Under the pieces are notes generated by a model, which was given only the letters and a program-made list of their open reading frames with translations, searched no databases and had not been told where the DNA came from. This document shows, one piece after another, positions 1 to 4,837 of a stretch of 5,239 bases of DNA; the stretch's first letter is position 1; each line of letters opens with the position of its first letter. Position numbers and translations under genes: made by a program. This DNA comes from Microcella sp. (GTDB lineage Bacteria; Actinomycetota; Actinomycetes; Actinomycetales; Microbacteriaceae). The stretch spans positions 1 through 5,239 of the forward strand of contig JAIWOM010000126.1 in NCBI GenBank assembly GCA_020216895.1, in the 5' to 3' direction.

Positions 1-1
1 C

Positions 2-427
2 GCGGTGGGGGAGGCGGAGCCGGCCGAGATCGACGACCTCGGCATCGTCGCCGCGCTGGGCCTCGCCGGGCGGCGCGCGCTCATCGCCCTGCACGAGGCC
101 GGGGTGCCGGTCGCGGGCGCGACGGTGCTGCTCGACGGCAGCCACGACTGGTTAACGCCCGCGTTGAGCCTCCCGCCGCGCATCGTCACCCGGGTGAAGG
201 GCGACCGCGACTGCGCGAGCGTGGCGGGGGCATCCGTCGTCGCCAAGCAGCACCGCGACGCTCTCATGGCGGCCGACCACGAGCGATGGCCGGTGTACGG
301 CTGGGCCGGCAACAAGGGCTACGGCAGCGCCGAGCATCTTGCTGCTGTCGCCGCGCACGGTGCGTCGCCGCGTCACCGGGTCACCTGGCTGCGGGGGCCG
401 ACCCTGCTCGACGGTCTAGACTCGTGA
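2..427 (+). CDS. rnhB: Ribonuclease HII, C-terminal part (5' end outside window)
   Basis: Ribonuclease HII cleaves the RNA strand of RNA:DNA hybrids and incises at single ribonucleotides embedded in chromosomal DNA; it is cytoplasmic. The reading frame is already open at the window edge, and 141 codons are visible of a usual length of roughly 200-240. The N-terminal part with the DExGRG motif and the first two acidic catalytic residues therefore lies upstream, and the GTG at position 5 is not taken as a start. Visible family signatures in order: AEIDDLGI near the left edge, the third catalytic Asp in LLDGSHDW (codon 134-136), the fourth in [18 protein letters not shown] (codon 203-205), then the NKGYGSAEH and HRVTW signatures near the C-terminus. 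Seen: these motifs and the intact 3' end with TGA at 425-427. Known: the motifs are diagnostic of RNase HII rather than HI. A TTA leucine codon at 152-154 is rare for such GC-rich DNA. The next gene starts four bases downstream. Confidence 0.96.
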   Translation, partial: AVGEAEPAEIDDLGIVAALGLAGRRALIALHEAGVPVAGATVLLDGSHDWLTPALSLPPRIVTRVKGDRDCASVAGASVVAKQHRDALMAADHERWPVYGWAGNKGYGSAEHLAAVAAHGASPRHRVTWLRGPTLLDGLDS

Positions 428-431
428 CGCC

Positions 432-755
432 ATGGACGACGAGGATTTCGACGACTACGACCGCGAGGTCGAGCTCGCGCTGTACCGCGAGTACCGCGAC
501 GTCGTGTCGCAGTTCCAGTACGTGGTTGAGACCGAGCGCCGCTTCTACCTCGCGAACGAGGTCGAGCAGGTCGTGCGCGACATGGGCGGCGACTTCTACT
601 TCGAGCTGACCCTCACCGACGTCTGGGTGTGGGACGTCTACCGCGCCGACCGCTTCGTGAAGAGCGTGAAGGTGCTCACCTTCAAGGACGTCAACGTCGA
701 GGAGCTCGGCAAGAAGGAGCTCAAGCTGCCCAAGGAGCTCGCGCTCGACGAGTAG
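432..755 (+). CDS. DUF2469 family protein (Rv2901c-like), function unknown
   Basis: A small, highly charged 107-residue protein that I recognise as the DUF2469 family, which is confined to or strongly enriched in Actinobacteria and typified by M. tuberculosis Rv2901c (about 100 residues, so the length here is normal). The conserved core is visible: ELALYREYRDVV, then FQYVVETERRFYLANEVE, then FYFELTLTDVWVWDVYR, then FVKSVKVLTFKDVNVEEL. The N-terminus is acidic (MDDEDFDDYD). There is no signal peptide, transmembrane segment or cysteine, so it is presumably cytosolic. The biochemical role is not known to me. The ATG at 432 lies four bases after the rnhB stop, and no convincing Shine-Dalgarno sequence precedes it, which suggests translational coupling with rnhB. 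The persistent pairing with rnhB hints at a connection to ribonucleotide or RNA processing, but that is guilt by association only. Confidence 0.93.
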   Translation: MDDEDFDDYDREVELALYREYRDVVSQFQYVVETERRFYLANEVEQVVRDMGGDFYFELTLTDVWVWDVYRADRFVKSVKVLTFKDVNVEELGKKELKLPKELALDE

Positions 756-872
756 CGGCCGCCGGCAGCATCCGGTTCCGCTCCCAAAATTCGTCATACG
801 TGAGAAACAATCTCGGGTTAGCATACGGTGATCGCGCCGACCCGACGGCGCCCCGGCTCGAGGCTGATAACC
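756..872 (+). promoter_or_regulatory. Putative promoter/leader region of the large surface-protein gene
   Basis: This 117-base gap is visibly richer in A/T between 786 and 826 than the surrounding DNA, which is where a promoter would be expected. Two hexamers fit the TANNNT actinobacterial -10 pattern: TAGCAT at 819-824 and TACGGT at 824-829. No good -35 hexamer is at the right distance. GAGA-AACAA-TCTC at 802-814 is a short perfect inverted repeat that could be an operator half-site pair. CATACG occurs twice, at 795-800 and 822-827, 27 bases apart. I see no strong terminator for the rnhB-DUF2469 pair. GAGG at 860-863 lies nine bases before the ATG at 873 and is the best ribosome binding site. 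If either -10 is real, transcription would start near 830-836, downstream of the alternative GTG at 828. Confidence 0.3.
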
Positions 873-974
873 ATGGCGGCTCCCCTCTCACGTCTCCGCC
901 GCGCGCTCATCGCGACTCTGGTGCTCGTCCTCGGGCTTTCCGGCGCCGTGGTCGTCACCTCGACCGCGCAGGCG
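873..974 (+). other. Sec signal peptide of the surface protein
   Basis: Residues 1-34 show the three-part pattern of a type I signal peptide: a basic n-region (SRLRR), a hydrophobic core (ALIATLVLVLGLSGAVVV) and a small-residue cleavage site (TSTAQA followed by AVSAP). There is no lipobox cysteine. Two consecutive arginines occur, but the surrounding residues do not match the Tat consensus. This places the Ig-like part outside the cytoplasmic membrane. Confidence 0.85.
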
Positions 975-3900
975 GCCGTCAGCGCGCCGATCCTCTCGCT
1001 GGGCTCGCTCATCGGCAACACCACGAACTTCACGACGGCGAATGTCTTCGTCGAGGACGGCGTCGACATGGAGGTCTCCGTCTGGTACCTCGAGCCCGGT
1101 GTCAGCGATCCGGCTGCGCGCCAGTTGTTCTGCACCATCACGGTCACGGCCGCTGGTCCGGCAGGCGGCAACTGCGGCGGCACGGTGCCGAGCGGCGAGC
1201 TCGGGATCTACACGTTCTTCGCGACGGCCGACGACGGAACGGGGGAGAGCCCGGCGAGCCCGCTGAGCTCGTTCCGCTATGGCGAGTCTGCCAGCAGCGT
1301 TCCCCTGGTGGTGGATGGCCCGCTCGGGAGCGGCGGATCGCTCACGCTCGAGACACCCACCGTGGAGATCAGCGGCACGGCACCCGCGATGAGTCGGGTG
1401 GAGGTGCGGGCCACCTCCGTCAATCCGCTGACCTTCGCCATCATCTGCGCCGTCGATCCGGTGCCGGTCTCCGGTGAGTTCTCCTGCTCCGCTGCGCTGC
1501 CGCTCCCCACCTACGGGCAGTGGACGGTGACGGCCACTGCCCGCGACGTGAACTTCGCGCTCGCGGCGGACCCGCCGAACTACCCGTACACGGTTGTCAT
1601 CGCGCCGCCGGAGCCGCTCGTCGCGGCAGCCGTCACGGCAGAGACCCTGACGGCAACGGTCGACGGCGCGCCCGGTTCGAACGTCGGCGCCGAGATGCTC
1701 CTCAACGGGTTCGGCACGTCGACCAGCGCAGGGTTCTGTCCCGCGACCTGGACCGGGAGCCCTCTGACACCTCCGACCGACGGCCCCACCGTCGCCTGTA
1801 CCTTCACGGGGCTGCCCGCGGGAGTTCACATTCTGGAGTCCGCACACTTCCTCAACGCGACCGCGACACTGGGTCGTGAAGACGCGATATACGTTCCGGC
1901 GACGCCGACTCTCGCCGTCGAACCGGTGCCGGGTGGGGCGATCTTCCGCGGCACGGTTGATCCGCTCAGCGACCAGCTCACCATCGCCAGTGCTCGGCTC
2001 GACGCCCTCGAGGTCGTCGTTCGCGACGCGGCCGATCAGGTCGTCTGCACCGCGGATGCTGACCTGAGCACCGGCGCCTGGGAGTGCGGTGCGGAGCTCG
2101 AGTCGGGAACAGACAGCTTCTCTGCCGAAGCGCGCGCGGTGGGCTTCGGCTTCAACCCGGACGCGTTCGGCGAAGTCGACGGCTACATCGGCGGCACCTC
2201 GTCCGCGACGCCCTCCGTGGCGACGAGCATCCCGGCGGCGACGGGCGTGGCGACGCCGGAGGTGTCCTACGAACTGGGTGCCGCATCCATCTCGGTGGAC
2301 GCGGTGGGCCTTCCCAACAGCGCGATCCAGCTCGATCTGTACCGGGTCGAGGTGCCGCCGGGTGATGAGTACCAGTACGGGGCGTCTGTTGGCCGTTGCG
2401 GACTGCAAACCGAGGATGTCGGTGAGGGCGGGCCCATCGGTGGCATTCCCCCGACGAGTCCGTCGGTGGTCGATGACTGCGTGTTCACCGGGCTCGAGCC
2501 GGGAATCTGGAACATCTACGGGCTCCAGTACTACTACTACGACAGCAGCGGGTACATCGACCACTACGTGATGATCCCTGAAGCGCCCTCCCTGACCGTG
2601 ATCCCGAGCGGGCCGGGCCAGGTCGTCGCGAGCGGCACGGGCGATCCGGGATACCGCGTGCAGGTGCGTCAGCTCGGCGGGGCGGCCGCGTGCGCCACCA
2701 CCGTCACAACCGGCGGAACGTGGAGCTGCACAGTCACCGGCCTCGCCGGCGACGTCCTCCTGCGGGCGCAGCAGCAGTCGCAGGGCTTCGTTGCCGATCC
2801 GCCCACGTTCTTCGGCGCGCTGGCGTCGTACGACGGCTTCTCTGCCTGGACGGCTCCCCGTGCGGTGACGGTTCCGGTCGCCGGGCTGCCCGCCGTCGAT
2901 TCCGGTCCGCTGGTCTGGATCCTCGAGGGCTATGACGGGGGCGATCTGACGCCGGGGCAGCAGCTCTCGCTGCGAGCCCGCGGACTTCCCGTCGGCACCG
3001 ACGTCGTGATCGAGATCCGGTCCACTCCGCAGGTGCTCGGCAGCGCCGTGGCCGACGCGCTCGGCGAGTTCGCCCTGGATGTGACGGTGCCCGAGGACCT
3101 CGCGCCGGGCGAGCACACGCTGGTCGGCATCGCCACCCCGCCCGGCGGCGTGGCCTCTGTCATCGAGATCCCTGTGACGGTCGTCGCCCCCGCCTCCACC
3201 GATGACGACCTCGGTTCCGGGGCTCCGGACGATGACGAGCCCGTCGCCGCGCCGGATGGCGCCGGGACCAGCGCCGGTGACCGCTCCGACCCGGCCGCGC
3301 CGTCGGCCATCACCTCGAGCATCCCGACTCTGCAGCGACTGTTCGACGACCCCTGGGTGTTCGCGGCGGGTGGGGGACTCGCTCTTGCGTTGCTGCTGCT
3401 CGTGGCCTTCCCCGCCGAGCTGCTCAACAGCACGTTGTCGTCGAACACAGGCCGTCTGGGGCGCTGGTTCGTTGCGATCGAGCGCCGCGCCGAGCGGGCG
3501 ACCGAGTGGTTCACCCGCGTCTCACGCACTCGCGCGCTGGCCGCAGCGGTGCTGGTCGGCCTCACCTCGCTGATCTTCGGCTTCGTGGACCCCGAGTACG
3601 GGTTCGACCCGGTCTCGGTGCGGATGACCGTCTCCCTCGCGATCGGCCTGTTCCTCATCACCTACGTGTCGGCGTGGATCAGCGGCGCGATCGCCCGCCG
3701 GGCGTGGGGGCTCGAGACGCAGGTCACCCTGCAGCCCGTCGCCCTGCTCTTCGCGGTCGTCGGCGTGGTCGTCGCCCGCATCCTCGAATTCTCGCCCGGA
3801 TTCCTCATCGGTCTCGTCATCGGTCTCGATCTTCTGAGCCGTGTCGACGCCGCGGTGCGGGCGCGCGTCGTGGTGCTCAGCACGAGTGTGACGGTCGGCA

Positions 3901-4325
3901 TCGCGGTGGCCGCGTGGTTCGGGTTCTCGGCCCTGACGGCGCTGTCGAGCGGGACGCCGGGCTGGGTCGAGCTCCTGATCAGCGACGCGCTGGTGGCGAC
4001 GACCGCCGAGGGCCTGACGGCGGCGATGGCTTCGCTGCTGCCGCTCGGCTTCCTGGCCGGGCACGAGGTGTTCCGGCACTCCAAGCCGCTGTGGGCGGGC
4101 ACGTTCATCGTGGTCGCGACGCTGTTCGCGCTCATCGTGCTGCCGACCGCGGCTGGTGAGACGGCGGCCGTCGAGGACATGGCGTTCTGGATGCTCGTCA
4201 TGGCGATCTTCGCCGCCGTCACTCTCACGCTGTGGGCGCTGCTGCAGTTCACCGGCACGCGGTCGGGCGAGAGCGACGATGACGTGGTCGACCATGAGGC
4301 CGCGGCGGCATCGACCCGCCGCTAG
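873..4325 (+). CDS. Large secreted multi-Ig-like surface protein with a nine-helix C-terminal membrane domain
   Basis: No named gene is recognised. The 1150-residue product begins with a Sec-type signal peptide (residues 1-34, cleavage after AQA). Seven beta-rich Ig-like domains follow: residues about 36-142, 143-241, 242-342, 343-447, 448-570, 571-669 and 680-773. The first six contain exactly two cysteines each (87/101, 192/205, 289/309, 392/405, 509/536, 607/619); there are no others in the mature protein. An acidic Asp/Pro/Ala linker (774-826) leads to about nine transmembrane helices: near 829-847, 888-905, 919-940, 955-971, 975-988, 999-1019, 1031-1061, 1073-1092 and 1102-1124. Arg-rich loops fall on alternating sides, which supports an N-outside, C-inside topology. 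The tail is acidic. Inference: an envelope protein that displays a disulfide-stabilised stalk; adhesion, sensing and transport are all possible. The membrane part resembles, from memory, proteins named 'FGLLP motif-containing membrane protein'; here the motif would read SLLPLGFL (1054-1061). Start: ATG 873 with GAGG nine bases upstream is preferred over an in-frame GTG at 828, which lacks a ribosome binding site and would lengthen the signal peptide n-region. Confidence 0.85.
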   Translation: MAAPLSRLRRALIATLVLVLGLSGAVVVTSTAQAAVSAPILSLGSLIGNTTNFTTANVFVEDGVDMEVSVWYLEPGVSDPAARQLFCTITVTAAGPAGGNCGGTVPSGELGIYTFFATADDGTGESPASPLSSFRYGESASSVPLVVDGPLGSGGSLTLETPTVEISGTAPAMSRVEVRATSVNPLTFAIICAVDPVPVSGEFSCSAALPLPTYGQWTVTATARDVNFALAADPPNYPYTVVIAPPEPLVAAAVTAETLTATVDGAPGSNVGAEMLLNGFGTSTSAGFCPATWTGSPLTPPTDGPTVACTFTGLPAGVHILESAHFLNATATLGREDAIYVPATPTLAVEPVPGGAIFRGTVDPLSDQLTIASARLDALEVVVRDAADQVVCTADADLSTGAWECGAELESGTDSFSAEARAVGFGFNPDAFGEVDGYIGGTSSATPSVATSIPAATGVATPEVSYELGAASISVDAVGLPNSAIQLDLYRVEVPPGDEYQYGASVGRCGLQTEDVGEGGPIGGIPPTSPSVVDDCVFTGLEPGIWNIYGLQYYYYDSSGYIDHYVMIPEAPSLTVIPSGPGQVVASGTGDPGYRVQVRQLGGAAACATTVTTGGTWSCTVTGLAGDVLLRAQQQSQGFVADPPTFFGALASYDGFSAWTAPRAVTVPVAGLPAVDSGPLVWILEGYDGGDLTPGQQLSLRARGLPVGTDVVIEIRSTPQVLGSAVADALGEFALDVTVPEDLAPGEHTLVGIATPPGGVASVIEIPVTVVAPASTDDDLGSGAPDDDEPVAAPDGAGTSAGDRSDPAAPSAITSSIPTLQRLFDDPWVFAAGGGLALALLLLVAFPAELLNSTLSSNTGRLGRWFVAIERRAERATEWFTRVSRTRALAAAVLVGLTSLIFGFVDPEYGFDPVSVRMTVSLAIGLFLITYVSAWISGAIARRAWGLETQVTLQPVALLFAVVGVVVARILEFSPGFLIGLVIGLDLLSRVDAAVRARVVVLSTSVTVGIAVAAWFGFSALTALSSGTPGWVELLISDALVATTAEGLTAAMASLLPLGFLAGHEVFRHSKPLWAGTFIVVATLFALIVLPTAAGETAAVEDMAFWMLVMAIFAAVTLTLWALLQFTGTRSGESDDDVVDHEAAAASTRR
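978..1595 (+). repeat. Ig-like A-B domain pair, copy 1
   Basis: Residues 36-241 of the surface protein. The A unit (36-142) holds cysteines 87 and 101 and ends with a GxYTFFATADDGTG strand. The B unit (143-241) is the clearest Ig-like domain of the protein: VEISGTAPAMSRVEV, cysteines in IICAVDPVPVSGEFSC, then WTVTATARD and the segment NFALAADPPNYPY. The match of the A unit to copies 2 and 3 is the weakest of the set, so its assignment as a repeat copy rests mostly on order and cysteine placement. Confidence 0.55.
1596..2213 (+). repeat. Ig-like A-B domain pair, copy 2
   Basis: Residues 242-447. The A unit carries cysteines 289 and 309, the second in CTFTGLPAGVHIL, and ends in YVPATPTLAVEP. 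The B unit carries cysteines 392 and 405 in VVCTADADLSTGAWEC and ends in VGFGFNPDAFGEVDGY. These match copy 3 position by position: CVFTGLEPGIWNI, MIPEAPSLTVIP, ACATTVTTGGTWSC and SQGFVADPPTFFGALASY. The homology is visible in the protein but not as a DNA repeat, so the duplication is old or has diverged under selection. Confidence 0.68.
2214..2879 (+). repeat. Ig-like A-B domain pair, copy 3
   Basis: Residues 448-669. The A unit has cysteines 509 and 536, with the longest spacing of all six pairs because of a Gly/Pro/Glu-rich insertion between them (TEDVGEGGPIGGIPPTSPS). It is followed by a tyrosine-rich strand (seven Tyr within residues 549-565). The B unit has cysteines 607 and 619 and ends in GFVADPPTFFGALASYDGF, close to the corresponding part of copies 1 and 2. 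The start of the pair is less certain because a Ser/Thr/Ala/Pro-rich connector (about 443-463) precedes it. Confidence 0.65.
2910..3191 (+). other. Seventh, cysteine-free Ig-like domain region
   Basis: Residues 680-773. The pattern LTPGQQLSLRARGLPVGTDV, then EIRSTPQVLGSAVADALGEF, then VTVPEDLAPGEHTLVGI is a recurrent module of actinobacterial cell-surface proteins, usually sited just before the cell-wall or membrane anchor. Its sequence is unlike the A and B units and it lacks cysteines, so it was probably acquired as a separate membrane-proximal module. Confidence 0.65.
3192..3350 (+). other. Acidic low-complexity linker between ectodomain and membrane domain
   Basis: Residues 774-826 are dominated by Asp, Ala, Pro, Ser and Gly, with two Asp-rich clusters (TDDDLGSG and PDDDEPV). 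No regular fold is expected. Its place just outside the first transmembrane helix fits a flexible, negatively charged spacer through the outer face of the membrane or the peptidoglycan. The last residues (IPTLQRLFDDPW) may form a short helix leading into the first membrane segment. Confidence 0.6.
3351..4247 (+). other. Polytopic membrane domain, about nine transmembrane helices
   Basis: Residues 827-1125. After helix 1 comes a conspicuous basic, amphipathic cytoplasmic stretch (residues 861-887, with many Arg in GRLGRWFVAIERRAERATEW). Further Arg clusters after helices 3 (ARRAW) and 5 (SRVDAAVRAR), and a basic GHEVFRHSKP loop after helix 7, fall on the same side, giving an outside-start, inside-end topology. 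Acidic residues in or at the edge of hydrophobic segments are Asp986, Asp1038 and Glu1046. No transporter signature, ATP-binding motif, kinase domain or HExxH is present. Helix 7 is the least certain because it is long and polar. Confidence 0.7.
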
Positions 4326-4445
4326 GTGACCGTGCCGCGCGGTGCTGACCGTGCGGCCCGGGATGCTCGCACCGCGCCTCCCGCGCGTCCTCCCCAGCGC
4401 GTCCGCGCGTCGCGGGGCCGCACCGCTCTCGCCCGCACCGCCGGC

Positions 4446-4460
4446 CAGGGCCGCGCCCTG
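4446..4460 (+). terminator. Possible hairpin terminator after the surface-protein gene
   Basis: CAGGGC-CGC-GCCCTG is a perfect six-base-pair, fully GC-rich-stem hairpin with a three-base loop. It lies 120 bases after the surface-protein stop codon and 26 bases before the YraN start. No T-tract follows, so it would only be an actinobacterial-style tract-less terminator. It could equally be chance structure in very GC-rich DNA. Confidence 0.22.
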
Positions 4461-4469
4461 CCCCATGCT

Positions 4470-4482
4470 CTCCTGCGGGAGG
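4470..4482 (+). promoter_or_regulatory. Ribosome binding site of the YraN gene, partly within a small hairpin
   Basis: GGGAGG at 4477-4482 lies four bases before the ATG at 4487 and is the best Shine-Dalgarno match in the window, which settles the start codon. CTCC at 4470-4473 can pair with GGAG at 4478-4481 across a TGCG loop, so the site might be partly masked in the mRNA. The four-base stem is short and its effect is unproven. Confidence 0.45.
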
Positions 4483-4486
4483 CGAC

Positions 4487-4837
4487 ATGGCACGGAAGGA
4501 CGACCTCGGCCGAGCCGGGGAGCAGGTGGCGGTCGATCATCTGACCGCGATCGGCTGGCAGATCATCGACCGCAACTGGCGCTGCCGGCAGGGTGAGCTC
4601 GACATCGTCGCCCGCGACGGCGCGACGACGGTCGTGGTCGAGGTCAAGACGCGGTCGAGCGTCGACTTCGGCCATCCCCTCGACGCGATCACGCCGCGCA
4701 AGCTGGCGCGGCTGCGACGGCTGGCGGGGGAGTGGTCGGCCGCCCACCCCGAGTCCCGTCGGCTGCGGCTCGATGTCATCGGCGTCGTCGCCGGGCGCGA
4801 GGGCACCTCGCTGGATCACCTGCGGGGTGTCGGCTGA
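4487..4837 (+). CDS. YraN family protein (UPF0102), restriction-endonuclease-like fold
   Basis: A 116-residue protein of the YraN/UPF0102 family, whose usual length is about 115-125 residues. Family features in order: LGRAGEQVAVDHL at the N-terminus, IIDRNWRCRQGELDIVARDG, then VVVEVKTRSSVDFGHPLDAI and the C-terminal RRLRLDVIGVV. The Glu/Asp of GELDIV and the EVK of VEVKTRS correspond to the metal-binding acidic residues and lysine of the endonuclease-like fold (E-x-K type). A nuclease role on DNA or RNA is the family inference; a defined substrate is not established to my knowledge. No signal peptide or membrane segment is present, so it is cytosolic. The start is fixed by GGGAGG just upstream and by alignment of the LGRAGE motif. 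The stop TGA shares its last base with the ATG of comM, so the two are surely co-transcribed and translationally coupled. Confidence 0.94.
   Translation: MARKDDLGRAGEQVAVDHLTAIGWQIIDRNWRCRQGELDIVARDGATTVVVEVKTRSSVDFGHPLDAITPRKLARLRRLAGEWSAAHPESRRLRLDVIGVVAGREGTSLDHLRGVG

Larger units (their letters stand above)
4326..4486 (+). other. GC-rich intergenic region with inverted repeats
   Basis: No gene is supported in these 161 bases. They contain a 9-base direct repeat TGACCGTGC at 4327-4335 and 4346-4354, and a nested set of inverted repeats: CCCGCG 4380-4385 with CGCGGG 4411-4416, enclosing GCGC 4397-4400 with GCGC 4405-4408. A compact hairpin at 4446-4460 and another over the ribosome binding site complete the picture. 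There is no obvious -10/-35 pair, although a promoter for the yraN-comM pair could be hidden in the extreme GC content. Confidence 0.5.

Noticed and set aside
381..824. A 147-codon - strand frame opposite the DUF2469 gene
   Set aside because: The DUF2469 sense protein is a recognised conserved family. The antisense product is Leu/Val/Asp-rich, as expected from complementing its charged codons, and shows no features.
873..974. Tat signal peptide, suggested by two consecutive arginines
   Set aside because: The residues around the arginines (SRLRRALIA) do not match S/T-R-R-x-F-L-K and the core is strongly hydrophobic, both of which favour Sec export.
629..1477. A 282-codon + strand frame spanning the end of the DUF2469 gene, the gap and the start of the surface-protein gene
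   Set aside because: It overlaps two well-supported genes in a different frame, is Arg/Gly-rich without motifs, and has no ribosome binding site.
888..3116. A 742-codon open frame on the - strand opposite the surface-protein gene
   Set aside because: It shares the exact codon register of the sense gene, where antisense stops arise only from the sense codons TTA, CTA and TCA, which are rare at this GC content. The product is Arg/Gly/Asp-rich without any domain, signal or start context, while the sense frame has clear domains, paired cysteines and membrane helices.
4062..4079. HEVFRH in the loop after helix 7 as a zinc metalloprotease motif
   Set aside because: The zinc-protease consensus is HExxH with two residues between the Glu and the second His; here there are three. 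No other protease signature is present, so a site-2-protease-like activity is not supported.
4248..4325. Sortase LPxTG or lipoprotein anchoring of the surface protein
   Set aside because: There is no LPxTG-like motif near the C-terminus and no lipobox cysteine near the N-terminus; anchoring is by the membrane helices.
3522..4493. A 323-codon open frame on the - strand across the membrane domain and the following gap
   Set aside because: It has the same codon-register explanation. The predicted protein is a low-complexity Arg/Gly/Glu/Asp mixture, and the hydrophobic helices of the sense strand are the coherent reading.
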